The notes below the pieces were generated by a model that was not told the origin of the DNA, did no database searches, and worked only from the letters and a program-made list of their open reading frames with translations. A program made the position numbers and the translations under genes. This document shows positions 43,155 through 53,621 of a DNA stretch of 64,000 nt, piece by piece (the first letter of the stretch is position 1; every line of letters starts with the position of its first letter). The DNA is from Teratosphaeria epicoccoides (Eukaryota > Ascomycota > Dothideomycetes > Mycosphaerellales > Teratosphaeriaceae), in the NCBI GenBank assembly GCA_021401465.1, contig JADDMT010000108.1:1-64000 (forward strand). Direction: 5' to 3'.

Positions 43155-45482
43155 ATGACTCGTAAATGCGTCCTCGCAACATCCCAGCTCAACCAATGGG
43201 CCCTGGACTGGGATGGCAACCGCACTCGCATCCTCGAGGCCATCAAAAAGGCCAAGGACAAGCAAGCCACCCTGATCTTGACGCCCGAGCTTTGCGTTCC
43301 TGGGTACGGTGAGTCAAGTGTGATTCCGGCATTGGCTGGGCTTTGGGCGGTTGACTGCTTCACACACTCCTCATGCGGCTGTCAATTGGTCAAACAGCCG
43401 CCAACAGCTCGTCCAACCGTCAAATGGTTGATAGATGATCCGTCGTGCGCCAGTGACTGATCCCTCATAGGTCTGCTGGATCACTGGCTTGAGAACGACG
43501 TCTACGACAATTCATGGGACATTGCGGCCGAGATCATTTCCGACAAAGACTGTCAGGACATCATCATTGACCTTGGTCTGCCTATCCAGCATGATGGATG
43601 CAGCTACAATGCCAGACTGATTGCTCTGAATGGTGAAGTATTGGCGATTAGGCCGAAGCTCGATCTTTGCAACGATGGCAACTTCCGTGAGATGAGATAC
43701 TTTTCGCCTTGGCCTCGAGGACGAGTCGAGGACTACGCATTGCCAGAAGTCATTCAACGACTGGCCAGGAAGCAGGTATGGACAAGGATTGGAGAGGTGG
43801 CATTCAACGCCCTCGATGCGAGCTTCGCATCAGAGACGTGCGAGGAGCTATGGACGCCAAACTCGCCGCACTCGCTGTACGGTCTGGCTGGCATTGAGAT
43901 TATCCTGAACTCAAGCGGCAGCCATCATGAGCTTCGGAAGCTTGACACGCGCATCAACTTGATACTAGAGGCTACCGCCAAAAATGGTGGTGTGTACATG
44001 TATTCGAATCAGCGAGGTTGTGACGGTGACAGACTGTACTACGACGGCTGTGCGCTCATCATGAACTCCGGCAAAGTCCTTGCCCAAGGCTCCCAGTTCT
44101 CGCTCGATGATGTTGAGGTGCAGACCGCGCTCGTGGATCTAGATGAGATCTGGTCATGCAGGACGTCAAGGAGCAGAGGCCTACAGGCACAAGATCCAGC
44201 TGTGCGCCGCATAGAGCGCATCCGAGTCGACTTTCGCCTCTGTAGAACAGACAGGGCACGTGATCTAGGGGCGAGGTTGACCAAAGCATTTGCTGCAAGA
44301 TACCATGAGCCTGAAGAAGAGATCGCTCTCGGTCCAGCATGCTGGCTCTGGGATTACCTACGTCGATCAGGCGCCAAAGGCTTCTTGGTGCCGTTGAGCG
44401 GTGGCATCGACAGCTGCGCCACCGCAACTATAGTCTACAGCATGTGCCGGCTCGTCATTGCCGCTTTGAGATCTGGAAACAAAGTCACGACCGCAGACGT
44501 CAAGCGTCTCACCAGCATCGAAGATACTTCCGACCTCACCGCGCAACAACTCTGCAACCAGATCTTCACAACAGTCTTCATGGGAATGGAAAAACAGTCT
44601 TCGAAAGACACCCGCCGCCGCGCCAGAGAGCTTGCCGCAGCCATCGGCGCACACCACATTGACACCAACATCGACACGATGTTCCAATCTCTCAAATGTC
44701 TCGTCAGCGACATCATCGACTTCGAGCCCAAATTCAAAGTTGAAGGTGGCTCAGAAACCGAGAACCTCGCCCTTCAGAACTTCCAAGCCCGCTCCCGAAT
44801 GGTGCTAGCTTACGCTCTCGCGCAGCTCGTCCCCAAGTCCCGTGACCCATCTGCCCAAACTCCAGGCTCCTACCTCGTGCTCGGCTCCGCCAACGTGGAC
44901 GAATGTCTCCGTGGCTACCTCACCAAATACGACTGCTCGTCCGCCGACATCAACCCGATCGGTGGCATCTCCAAGACGGATCTCAAGCGCTTCATCAAGT
45001 GGTCAGAGACACATCTGCAGCTTCCCATTCTGCGAGAGTTCCTAGACGCAGTGCCGACTGCCGAGCTTGAACCTATCGTCGAAGCCGACAGCACCACTGG
45101 CAAGGCCGCGTACGTGCAGAGCGATGAGGCGGACATGGGCTTCACCTACGATGAGCTGTCAATTTTCGGTCGTTTGCGTAAGCAGTTCAAGCTGGGTCCT
45201 GTAGGCGCATTCGAGCGTTTGGTGGTGGATTGGAGCGACCGGATGGATCCGACGGCTGTCATGAAGAAGGTCCTGAACTTCTACCGCTTCTACAGGATCA
45301 ACAGGCACAAGATGACGACGATGACGCCCGGCTTGTATTTGGAGAGCTATACGCCGGACGACAACCGGTTTGATTTGCGGCCGTTCTTGTACCCGAGCGT
45401 GTGGGGCAACTATGAGAGGAGGAAGATTGGTAACCTGTTGAAGAAGATGGAGGAGGGCGAGGCGGGCATCAATGTGGCATAG
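43155..45482 (+). CDS. QNS1: Glutamine-dependent NAD(+) synthetase
   Basis: Exons are 43,155-43,308 and 43,471-45,482 around a 162-nt intron (GTGAGT to CATAG), giving 721 residues. The enzyme makes NAD from deamido-NAD, ATP and glutamine, the last step of both de novo and salvage synthesis. The N-terminal nitrilase-type glutaminase shows Glu45 in LTPELCVPGYG (the splice falls in this motif), Lys in RPKLDLCNDGNFRE, and the Cys in ETCEELWTP followed by NSSGSHHELRK. The C-terminal synthetase has the P-loop PLSGGIDSCATATIV, LVLGSANVDECLRGY and DINPIGGISKTDLKRF. Length and motif order match yeast Qns1. Both active sites look intact. Confidence 0.97.
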
Positions 45483-45900
45483 ATGTGGCGTAGATACTGC
45501 CCACAACGATGCCGGCCTGATCCGTCCACCCGGAGTCCATACTTGGATGATCTATCAAGGTCTGTGATGGATCGCTTGGCTGTCTGACAGAACGCTGTAC
45601 ACGAATCAAATGTTAACAGGCACGTCTAGTGCAGACAGACGCTTTTAACGTTGACAGGCACATCGAATTTTGTCAGAAGCGTCAAGAGCCTACCTAGGTA
45701 CACATGGAACGTCTCTCTGACAGACACGTCAGATGATGGTGACAGCTCACAGCATTACCCGGACAAACAAGTCAGGATTGGCCAAGGAACGCTGTCGAAA
45801 GAGCACGAGTGATTGATTTTGATCGCATCACTCTACCAGTCTGTCAGTCAACCCACCATTAGCTTGACTAACCATCGACGCACCATCCAGTCCTCGGACT
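45483..45900. other. Intergenic, no gene seen
   Basis: A TGTCTGACAG/GACAGACAC-type short motif recurs several times (about 45,580-45,735), but no gene is visible. Confidence 0.4.
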
Positions 45901-47043
45901 TCACGTTCTTATCTTGCTCCACATCCTCATCTTCCACCTCCACGTCCTCATCTTCCGCGCCGTCCTCCTCACCACCTTCAGCATCTCCATAACTCTCGCT
46001 CTCTGCCCCTGCTTACCAGCCACAATGCGCTTACCTATGCCCTTTCTGGCCTTCGTCCTTTCCTCCGCCACACGTTCCACCTCAGCCCGCGACACTTCCT
46101 CTCACCCGGCAATCTGCCCAGTCGCCTCCCACTCGTCTCTCACGGCCTAACAAGCTGTCATGACATCATCGATCTCGTCCTCCGTCGGCCGCATGGTCTG
46201 AACATCCGCTAGACTCTTCGCCTGACCACCGCGCCGTTTCAATGTGAACGTCGGATGAGTGAACTCATCAGGTGTGGTGAAGTGTTTCTCATCGATTTCA
46301 GCAACGTCGTACAGCCTATCATATTGATGGATCGTGACGTTCTTGAATTTCTTCGTGCTGAGCTCGAACAGGCGGACCAGGCAGATAGTCCCTTTGAGGC
46401 CGATTCCGTTCGGGTCAGCCATCGAGGCAGCAAGCGACAACCTCATAGCCGTGGTCCGGAAGCTGTCATCTTTCATGGCAGGCCCAGTGCCTTCACGACG
46501 CTCCGTGTTCTTGGCCCAGTCGCCAGGAAGCGGACCTGGGATACAAGACCGTCTCGCCCGTATTCTCATTGTAATTGTTGCCCTTTATGAGGCAAACGGC
46601 AAGCGCTCCGGATTTCTTGCCACCGCCGATGGCTGCCTCCAATCCGCTGTTAGCGCCTTCCATGATCATGAGCCGGCGCTTATGGAAGCATTGCCCAAGC
46701 GCGATGCCATTGTCTCCGTGCGTCTGATACCGGAGATTTGGCAGCTTAGGGTTTCTGACAGGTCGGCCATTGCGGATGGCCGTGCCGTGCACAAGCTTGT
46801 CTTTGCCGAAAACTGGGTGTTCGGCTGGTGGACGCCACGTGGCGGCACCGGCCTGTCTACCTTTGGCGTTTCCTCGCCGGTCGATGCGTTTTGCAGCTGC
46901 TGTTAATCCTGCGGCTGCTGTTGATTCTGCGGTCCCGATGTTGGTCCCGGCGGTCTGGACTTCGAGATGTAACACGAATAAGAGCCAATGATGCCTGACG
47001 GTGGCGTTGGGACGCCTGACGGAGTGTTCTGATTACCAGCCAT
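45901..47043 (-). pseudogene. SRA/YDG-domain gene remnant with frameshifts and RIP-type stops
   Basis: From ATG 47,043 (MAGNQNTPSGVPTPP) the frame shifts near 46,910 to a second frame. That frame (46,975-46,493) contains PVRNPKLPNLRYQTHGD, IALGQCFHKRRLMIMEGANS, LEAAIGGGKKSGALAVCL and ETVLYP. This resembles the start of an SRA/YDG domain (VG..F..R, G.H....GI.G....GA.SIVLSGGY). A one-base shift near 46,545 moves to DWAKNTERREGTGP, TTAMRLSLAAS and YDRLYDVAEI, like the RYDGLY end of the domain. In-frame TAG (46,147) and TGA (about 46,090) follow, then a basic tail to 45,901. Both stops are explained by C-to-T changes. SRA domains bind methylated or hemimethylated DNA. Not searched; degenerate. 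Confidence 0.5.
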
Positions 47044-47394
47044 TTCAAAGTCTGATGCTTGTGGTAAGTGCTTACAAGACCGTGTCGGCAGGGTGTGTGA
47101 TATATGCTGATGCAACAATGCATGACCGAGCTTGCTCCAGGTTAGTGCCCGCACAATGGAAAGAAACGACAGAATCCAGGTAAATGACGCAGAGAGGTGC
47201 AGGCTTCACCACATTGTCAGCCGAACGCAATCCCGACAAGGCCGTGGTTCCGTCGGCGAGGATTGAGACGCGTTGCACACACGGACATGCTGCCCAGGAT
47301 GATCAAGAACCAGCTGTGTCTTCAGCGAGTGGCCGGTTGCAACGTCCATTCGGGTCGTGGTCAATCTCACGTCGTGGTAGTTACCCACCATAAT
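47044..47394. other. Intergenic, no gene seen
   Basis: It lies between the SRA remnant start and the KIN28 stop. It contains only short conflicting frames. Confidence 0.45.
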
Positions 47395-48597
47395 CTACTT
47401 CATGGCCCCAAAATCAATCATCCTCGCCACTCTATCGCCTCGCCCTTCCCCGTTCTGCGCTCCGCCAGTTGCATTTCTCGGCAGTTCGCCACCCTTTTGC
47501 GACAGATCCTGGCCCACAACGGCCGCGCCTCCACCACGCCTCGGCAGATCCTCCAGCCTGCTGGGTCTAGGCTCTGCAGTCCAATATGGATGCTTCAGCA
47601 CACCCTCTGCCGTCAATCGCTGCCTCGGATCCAGTGTGAGTAGTGCAATGAGGAGGTCTACGCCCGTCTCGCCAATCGTGCGGAATTGATTCAGCCAGTC
47701 AGACCTCGATCGTAGTGGCCTGATCTCGGGCGTGATGTAGCCTCTCAACTTTGAAACACCAGGCCAGTTGTCTTCGGTAGGCGTACCGACTTTCTCGCAT
47801 ATCAGCTTTACCATATTGATTTCTGATTCGGGTATAGCTCGGAATAGCACCTCTCGCAGAATGAGCTCCGCCATCACACATCCACAACTCCAGATGTCGA
47901 CAGCACCGCCATAATGCTGTGCTTGGAAGAAAAGTTCGGGAGGTCGATACCATGTCGTTATGGTGTTGTATGTCATTGGTGCCCAGGGCTCTGCCATCGC
48001 TCTTGCCAACCCGAAATCTGCCAGCTTGATGGCACCACTTGCTGCTATCAGCAGATTGTTGGGTTTGATGTCCCGATGCAAGACACCATTCGCATGACAG
48101 AACCACACCGCTCGACTCAATTGCAACATCCAGCTCTTGATGTCCGCCGCGCCATAGCTTATCCTTCCTGTATCTTGAATCAACTTCAACAAGTCGCCTT
48201 GCGGTAAATGCTCAAGCACAAGATTCAGATTCTGGTTCTTGGTACTGAACACAGCATGCAGTCTTATGATATTGGGATGGGATAGCTCTTGCAGAAATCT
48301 TATTTCGCGCAAGGAGTCGTGAGAGATACCGAAGTCGCGAGCTTCCGGGCCAATCTTGATTTTCTTGAGAGCGAAGAGTTTACTTGGATCTGATACAAGG
48401 TGGGCAGAATAGACGTCAGCATATTGACCAGAGCCGAGCACGGCGCCTTTAACATATTTTCTGCGTTCTTGATGGTCAAGTTGTTCTGCGAGATCGGCGA
48501 CGAGTGGTGTATCGTTGCTCTGGTTGGTGGGTTCAGGAGTGGTCTTCCGTCGTTTGGCGGGTGGTTCTGGAGGGACGTCGAGGGCGGGCGATTGCAT
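47395..48597 (-). CDS. KIN28: KIN28/CDK7, cyclin-dependent kinase of TFIIH
   Basis: The gene is a single exon of 400 residues from ATG 48,597. An in-frame upstream start would add a poly-Leu tract encoded by a GAG/CTC microsatellite and is rejected. KIN28/CDK7 phosphorylates the RNA polymerase II C-terminal domain at Ser5/Ser7 and may act as CDK-activating kinase. Seen are the glycine loop VLGSGQYADVYSA (about 53-65), ALKKIKIG lysine, the cyclin-binding helix GISHDSLREIRFLQELSHPNI in CDK7 form, HRDIKPNNLL, LADFGLARA and the T-loop TYNTITTWYRPPELFF, then YGGAVDIWSCGCVMAEL. The N-terminal KRRK and the C-terminal Gly/Arg-rich tail are extra. CDK7 is favoured over other CDKs by the LREI helix and the NNLLI segment. 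Confidence 0.9.
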   Translation of the reverse strand: MQSPALDVPPEPPAKRRKTTPEPTNQSNDTPLVADLAEQLDHQERRKYVKGAVLGSGQYADVYSAHLVSDPSKLFALKKIKIGPEARDFGISHDSLREIRFLQELSHPNIIRLHAVFSTKNQNLNLVLEHLPQGDLLKLIQDTGRISYGAADIKSWMLQLSRAVWFCHANGVLHRDIKPNNLLIAASGAIKLADFGLARAMAEPWAPMTYNTITTWYRPPELFFQAQHYGGAVDIWSCGCVMAELILREVLFRAIPESEINMVKLICEKVGTPTEDNWPGVSKLRGYITPEIRPLRSRSDWLNQFRTIGETGVDLLIALLTLDPRQRLTAEGVLKHPYWTAEPRPSRLEDLPRRGGGAAVVGQDLSQKGGELPRNATGGAQNGEGRGDRVARMIDFGAMK

Positions 48598-48916
48598 TGT
48601 GATGATGAGGAGGAGGAGGAGGAGGAGGAGGAGGAGGAGGATGGTGTTGAACGGCACTCAGTCTACGGCAGAGCTTCCCACATATGCTGGTGAATCTGAG
48701 TCACCCCGTGGTTGTGCAGAGTCCAGGAAACATAAGCATTGGAGTGGTTGTTGGAGCTTGTTTAGCATGTGAAAGTGAAGCCATAACGGTATAGATTTGT
48801 GGGTTCATGTCATCCCGGTTGAGTACAAATCATCCCATGCGGTCCTCGGGAGTCTGCAAAGTCGTCAAAGCTCCAGTACCATCACTCGGCACACAACCAC
48901 CACACATTCTCCCATT
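48598..48916. promoter_or_regulatory. Shared divergent promoter, KIN28 / mS41
   Basis: Only 319 bases separate the two start codons, and the GAG microsatellite lies within. No specific regulator site is assigned. Confidence 0.5.
48608..48640. repeat. (AGG)11 microsatellite
   Basis: Eleven perfect AGG triplets lie 11 bases upstream of the KIN28 ATG. On the minus strand they give a pyrimidine-rich CTC tract in the 5' leader. Confidence 0.95.
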
Positions 48917-49669
48917 ATGGCCCTCAAACGCCCGGTCCTCACCCTGCTTCAGCTCCCAGCCTCCGTCCGTACCCTCCACCGCCTCAATATGCCCGTCCTG
49001 CGCATCCCTAGACCCACCCCATTCGTCCCCGACGTACCAACCTTTCTCACGCTCATCGGACGCGGCCTCTCCGCTCAAGCCGCCAAGATCCCGTCCTGGG
49101 AGGCTCTATTCACTTTCTCCAGCGATCAGCTTAAAAACGCCGGCATTGAGCCTGCACGCACGCGAAGGTATCTACTCTGGTGGAGGGAGAGGTTCCGGAA
49201 TGGCATCGTTGGCATTGGAGGCGATCTAAAGGAGGTCAAGGACGGAGTGGCTGAGCTGCGGATCGTGGAAGTGGAAAGTAAGGCGAAAATCGATGCGCAC
49301 GCGACGTTGACGAAGAGTGCGGGCATGAGGAAGATTATTGTGAACACACCTCCCACCGTCGCACTACCCCCTGATCCTGCAAACCCGGCTCTTGAAACAG
49401 CGACAGAGACCGCCACATCGTTATCTCTGCTGCCGAGAGGACTGACCGCACGAACGGCGCCGAAGGTTCTAGGCGTGCAAATCGTTCAGGGGAGCACAGT
49501 GAGTGGAAGAGGAGTGGAATATGTAAAAGGTCATCCTGGTGTCGCGAGACTGAAAGTGCAGGAGGGGCTATGGGAGGAGAAGAGAGGACATAAGGTCGAT
49601 GGTGGTGAGAGGAGAAAGGCGGAAGTGCGATACAAGAGGGCTGCAGCACAAAAGAAGAATGCGCGGTAG
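48917..49669 (+). CDS. FYV4: Mitochondrial small-subunit ribosomal protein mS41 (FYV4, IGR motif)
   Basis: The gene is a single exon of 250 residues from ATG 48,917. In-frame extension upstream exists but has no targeting logic. The N-terminus (MALKRPVLTLLQLPASVRTLHR) is basic and hydrophobic, as expected for mitochondrial import. The IGR motif domain (about residues 42-100) reads VPTFLTLIGRGLSAQAAKIP, WEALFTFSSDQLKNAGIEP and RTRRYLLWWRERFRNG, the hallmark of mS41/Fyv4. The C-terminal half is basic, with VKGHPGVARLKVQEGLWEE near 208-226. mS41 is a structural component of the fungal mitoribosome small subunit. It shares a promoter space with KIN28. Confidence 0.9.
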   Translation: MALKRPVLTLLQLPASVRTLHRLNMPVLRIPRPTPFVPDVPTFLTLIGRGLSAQAAKIPSWEALFTFSSDQLKNAGIEPARTRRYLLWWRERFRNGIVGIGGDLKEVKDGVAELRIVEVESKAKIDAHATLTKSAGMRKIIVNTPPTVALPPDPANPALETATETATSLSLLPRGLTARTAPKVLGVQIVQGSTVSGRGVEYVKGHPGVARLKVQEGLWEEKRGHKVDGGERRKAEVRYKRAAAQKKNAR

Positions 49670-50701
49670 AGATATCTTTCCCGAACACTGGGATGCGGGA
49701 CAGTCTTGGTCAAGAGTCAGCACCAGTTCGTGGCTCGCTTGGGGATCGCAAAGCCTATTGCCTGGTGTCAACCGCCAGTCGCTTCGGACACTGTCAAACC
49801 TGTGTCTGAACTGGACTCCGTGGGCTTCCACGCGTACGAGGAACACTTGGCAACGCGGTCCAGGCAGAGGCCAAAAACTGCTGTGCCAATACAGATAGTC
49901 GCGCAGGCTGCTCAATGGACCCAGATCTCACGAGGAGGGTGTGGGTCTGACGGGACTTCAAGCCAGAACGGGCCTGCAGCCAATGCGAATTTAGGCAAGG
50001 CACCAGGGATGCGGACGGCAGGCCTTGAAATGGTGAAATTGGAAAGGTTGGAGACATTGTCGGTCGCCAGTCGTCGGTAAACAAATTGGCCAAATCGCAC
50101 TGGGCCGGAAACATTACATTCTAGCATGATCCAGCTTATCTTCCAGATCTCGCGGAATATCTGGTATCTACAGTGAATGAGCTCGGCAAGCACGAGTCCA
50201 TCGACAATCTAAGGACAAGTGATCGATGTGATCAAGACCGCCATACGATGGAAGCATGTCTACGGACGTGTACTCCGGTCTCGAGATTTCCTCCCACGTA
50301 GACCATGTTCCATCTTTTTTCCCACCGTGCCTGCTCGCACTCGACTGTGAGGACTGTTCCACGAAGTGATGCGCCTAATGAACGTCGTGCTTGGCTGCAG
50401 CACGCATGTGAGTCTGTTGTGACACATATTCATGTTCAGCACGTGGTGCCAAGCGATAAAGTTTACTAGTACTGCTGTCAAGATCTGGACGGCGTCACCA
50501 CATGTACACATGTCTCTGGCGTCCTGCGTCTGTATTGCAGTTATGACAGAGCCGCCAAGTCGGTTCTGCTGGCTATAGCGGGGCTGTGTAGAGAATGCGG
50601 GAACGAACGTCTCGTGAACATACAAAGCCGACCACTATCTACAGACCCACTGTGACAATGCCTCGTGAACGCCTTCTGTCGCCCGGTGACTGTTTCATTC
50701 C
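49670..50701. other. Intergenic between convergent mS41 and SDHB; no gene seen
   Basis: A 124-codon plus-strand frame at 49,706-50,080 lacks any domain and is not called. Nothing else is recognisable. Confidence 0.5.
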
Positions 50702-51655
50702 TCATGTGAAAGCCATGCTCTTCTTGATCTCAGCAATCGCCAACGCCGGGTTTAAGCCCTTGGGGCATGTCCTGCTGCAGTTCAAGATTGTGTGACATCT
50801 GTACAGCGACATGCTGTTGTTCAATGCGTCCTTCCTTTGTGCAGTCTTCTCGTCACGGCTATCCGCAATCCACCTGTAACTCTGCAGCAAAACAGCCGGG
50901 CCGAGGTACTCCTCGCTGTTCCACCAGTACGACGGGCAGGATGTCGAGCAGCAGGCGCATAGGATACACTCATACAGACCGTCGAGCTTGCGACGATCTT
51001 CCTTCGATTGGCGGTACTCGCGACCGTCCTCGGGAGGTGCGTCGCGCTGCAGGTAGGGCTTGATGGACTTGTACTGCTTGTAGAACTGCGTCATGTCAGG
51101 CACGAGATCCTTGACGACGTAAGTGTGTGGGAGTGGATAGATGCGGGACTCTTTGGCGGTATCGGTTGGGATGCGGCCTAGTGTTACTAGTCAATACGAT
51201 GTGTCTTGAGGACATGAGCAATGCAACATACAAAGACACGCCAGTGTGTTGACACCGTCAATGTTCATGGCACAACTGCCACAGATTCCCTCTCGACAAC
51301 TCCTCCTGAAGGTCAAAGTCGGGTCGACCTCATTCTTGATCCTGATCAATGCGTCCAACATCATAGGACCAGTCTTGTTCAGATCCAGTGTGTAGCTCTG
51401 CATCTTAGGCTTTTGACTTGGCTGGTCGGGATCCCATCGGTAGATGTGGAAGGTCTTGATCTTGCTGTCCGGCTCGCGTGCTGGGTCTTTGATGGTACCG
51501 GTCTTGCTCTCTGGCGTCGGAGGGGTGGACCGCGAAGTCATCTCTGAGACAGTCGAGAGTGGCTCGCCCTTGGTATGTTCGATGGTGGTGGCCATGGTGC
51601 GGCGGAACAGGTGTGGCGCGAGCGCCATACGGCGGGTTGCGAGTCTCAACGCCAT
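50702..51655 (-). CDS. SDH2: Succinate dehydrogenase iron-sulfur subunit (complex II)
   Basis: Exons are 51,655-51,232 and 51,177-50,702 around a 54-nt intron (GTATGT to ACTAG), giving 299 residues. SDHB carries electrons from FAD to ubiquinone in the mitochondrial inner membrane. The start MALRLATRRMALAPHLFRR is a clear presequence; the 65 upstream in-frame codons are not needed. The 2Fe-2S site is SCREGICGSCAMNIDGVNTLAC, split here as CREGICGSC then NTLAC, with the splice just after. The 4Fe-4S/3Fe-4S ligands are in ECILCACCSTSCP and CHTILNCSRTCP. The ubiquinone-site Pro (SCPSYWW) and His (near 270, CHTILNC) are wild type. These are positions at which carboxamide (SDHI) resistance changes occur in other fungi. 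Confidence 0.97.
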
Positions 51656-51909
51656 GAGTGTGATGGATTTGAAGATTGGGTGGAGTGGAGATTGAAGGGG
51701 AAAGGGCTGTGTCTGTGTAGAGGTGGAAGGCGGCAAGGGTAGAATGTGAGAATGTATGGCCTCATAGAGACCACGCTGACAAGAGTCAAAGGAGCCTCGA
51801 TGATTGGCGGGAATAGCGAACCTCCGCCTTTGTCCGCACCTCGGTTGCAAGGTCGGAGGGACTATCTCATTTCGACCGTTTGTTTGTGTTTGCGCTTGTC
51901 GCCATCAGG

Positions 51910-52047
51910 GATATATTCCATGATCAAACTGTCATATATTCCATGATCAAACTGTCATATATTCCATGATCAAACTGTCATATATTCCATGATCAAACTG
52001 TCATATATTCCATGATCAAACTGTCATACGTTCCATGATCAAACTGT
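51910..52047. repeat. 23-bp minisatellite, six tandem copies
   Basis: ATATATTCCATGATCAAACT plus GTC repeats at a 23-bp period from 51,910 to 52,047. The copies are nearly identical, with changes only in the last (TACGTTCC for TATATTCC). Each unit contains the palindrome TGATCA. It lies in the divergent space between SDHB (start 51,655) and the HAD gene (start 52,518). Confidence 0.95.
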
Positions 52048-52517
52048 ACAACATATTCGTGCTCGGCTCGCTCCCGCTTGGGATACGGCACAGTGACTCC
52101 GTTGTCATAGGTCCAGTCGCGAAATTCTCCTCTTGTGAGTCAGAAGTCCATCGTCATCAACACATCTTCTCCCTCCTCGAGACACCTCAATCCTTCGCCT
52201 GCAATCAAGATACTTCTTGTCCCATTGAACCAAGGAACTGCCCGCACCCCGTCGGCCTCCTCGTAAGCTCTTTCCTCCAGTCTGTGTGTTGTTCATCAAG
52301 GTAGCCGCATGTCTTGGGCAGGAATCTTCCTTCTCTCCTCATGGTAGCCGCCCGGTTGCACTGATCTTCAGCTTTCGGCACCTTGTCGCACACATGGTAC
52401 AGCACGACATTGATAAAAAGCATTCTCAAAGGCCGCATCCCGTATCAGGTCCCGCCGTAGTACCGTCAGCCTGCGTGGTTCCCCTGGAGCTTCGGCCGGA
52501 TTAATAGGCATCACAAC

Positions 52518-53441
52518 ATGCGGCAAATCAAATTGGACGACCCCGTACACCTCATCCTGGACTGGGACGGGACGCTCACAACCAAAGATACTCTTTCGGT
52601 CCTAGCAGAGCTCCCAAAAGCACGCGATGCACGTCTCCAGTTGGCCCTGCAGACCATGGAGCCAGCCGTCCGGAACGCAAAGTGGCAAGACATAGTCGAT
52701 GGTTACAAGCACGACTATGCCCGTGTCTACTTGCCAAGAGCTGGTGGATCGCTGGCACTGGCTCAATGGCTCGATAGCCTGAAGCCGATCGAGTACGCGA
52801 GTGCCAAACGAGCTTCGGACTGTCAATTCTTCAAGGGCGTGACGACTGAGGATATCGTCACGACGGTGACCAGAGCTCTCGAGTCAGGAAAATTGGCGCT
52901 CAGGAAAGGATGGGAGGATCTGCTGAGCTTGGGGCTCAGACCAGCATGTCACGTCACGATCGTCAGTGTGAACTGGTCTGAAACTTTCATCCGCTGGTCA
53001 CTCTTCATCGCCGCCTCCAGACTTCCAGGCAGTCGATTCGATAAGGACAGTCTTCAAGCTTATATCAACAACATGCAAATATACGCCAACGACATTCACG
53101 GGCTCAGCTCGCCGCTCGGATCATCAGGTCGTCTGCTGGGCAATGTCCGAACAGCTCGTGAGAAGCTGGACTGCATGGAAAGGGCCAAGGCCGCCATCGC
53201 GGACTCGAAGACCGTTCCCAGGCTTAATGTCGTGTACGTGGGAGATTCAGCCACTGACTTCTTGTGCCTGATGGCTTCGCCTAGTCAAGGGGTTTGGCTG
53301 GCTGATCCCGAGGATGAGGATGTGATGAGCTTGAAGGAACGGACTTTTGCGCCGTGTAAGGCTGCGGAGCTGCCACTTTGGGTCGCGAGGGATCTGCGAG
53401 CAGTTCTTCAGGTGATCCGGGACATTTGTTGGGACCGTTGA
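52518..53441 (+). CDS. HAD-superfamily phosphatase-like protein
   Basis: The gene is a single exon of 307 residues. Haloacid dehalogenase-type motif I is HLILDWDGTLTTKDTL (residues about 11-26, nucleophile Asp and acid Asp both present). Motif II is CHVTIVSVNWSETFI (about 144-158), with Ser in place. Motif IV is VVYVGDSATDFLCL (about 241-254), with the metal-binding Asp pair. A helical cap lies between motifs I and II. No targeting signal is seen, so a cytosolic location is likely. Close fungal relatives are mostly uncharacterised; the cap suggests a small-molecule phosphatase, but the substrate is unknown. The start context is ACATGCGG; no alternative in-frame ATG lies just upstream. Confidence 0.88.
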   Translation: MRQIKLDDPVHLILDWDGTLTTKDTLSVLAELPKARDARLQLALQTMEPAVRNAKWQDIVDGYKHDYARVYLPRAGGSLALAQWLDSLKPIEYASAKRASDCQFFKGVTTEDIVTTVTRALESGKLALRKGWEDLLSLGLRPACHVTIVSVNWSETFIRWSLFIAASRLPGSRFDKDSLQAYINNMQIYANDIHGLSSPLGSSGRLLGNVRTAREKLDCMERAKAAIADSKTVPRLNVVYVGDSATDFLCLMASPSQGVWLADPEDEDVMSLKERTFAPCKAAELPLWVARDLRAVLQVIRDICWDR

Positions 53442-53621
53442 AGCATTGAGACAAGTGGAGTCATTAGACTCACTCAAAAAGTATCTACGAAGGATACCAA
53501 CACTCACATATTCTCAACTCGAGTGCTGCAAGCCGCCGCCGACACAATGTCTGGCTCAAGCAGCACGTTTTCTGGCAGCATTGATGGCCCGAGCCCTGTC
53601 TTCACTATGAATTGTACGCCC

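Noticed and set aside
49706..50080. 124-codon plus-strand frame after mS41
   Set aside because: No domain, no splice logic, and overlapping minus-strand frames are equally long.
51910..52047. CRISPR-like array
   Set aside because: Units are contiguous with no unique spacers, so it is a minisatellite, and the host is a eukaryote.
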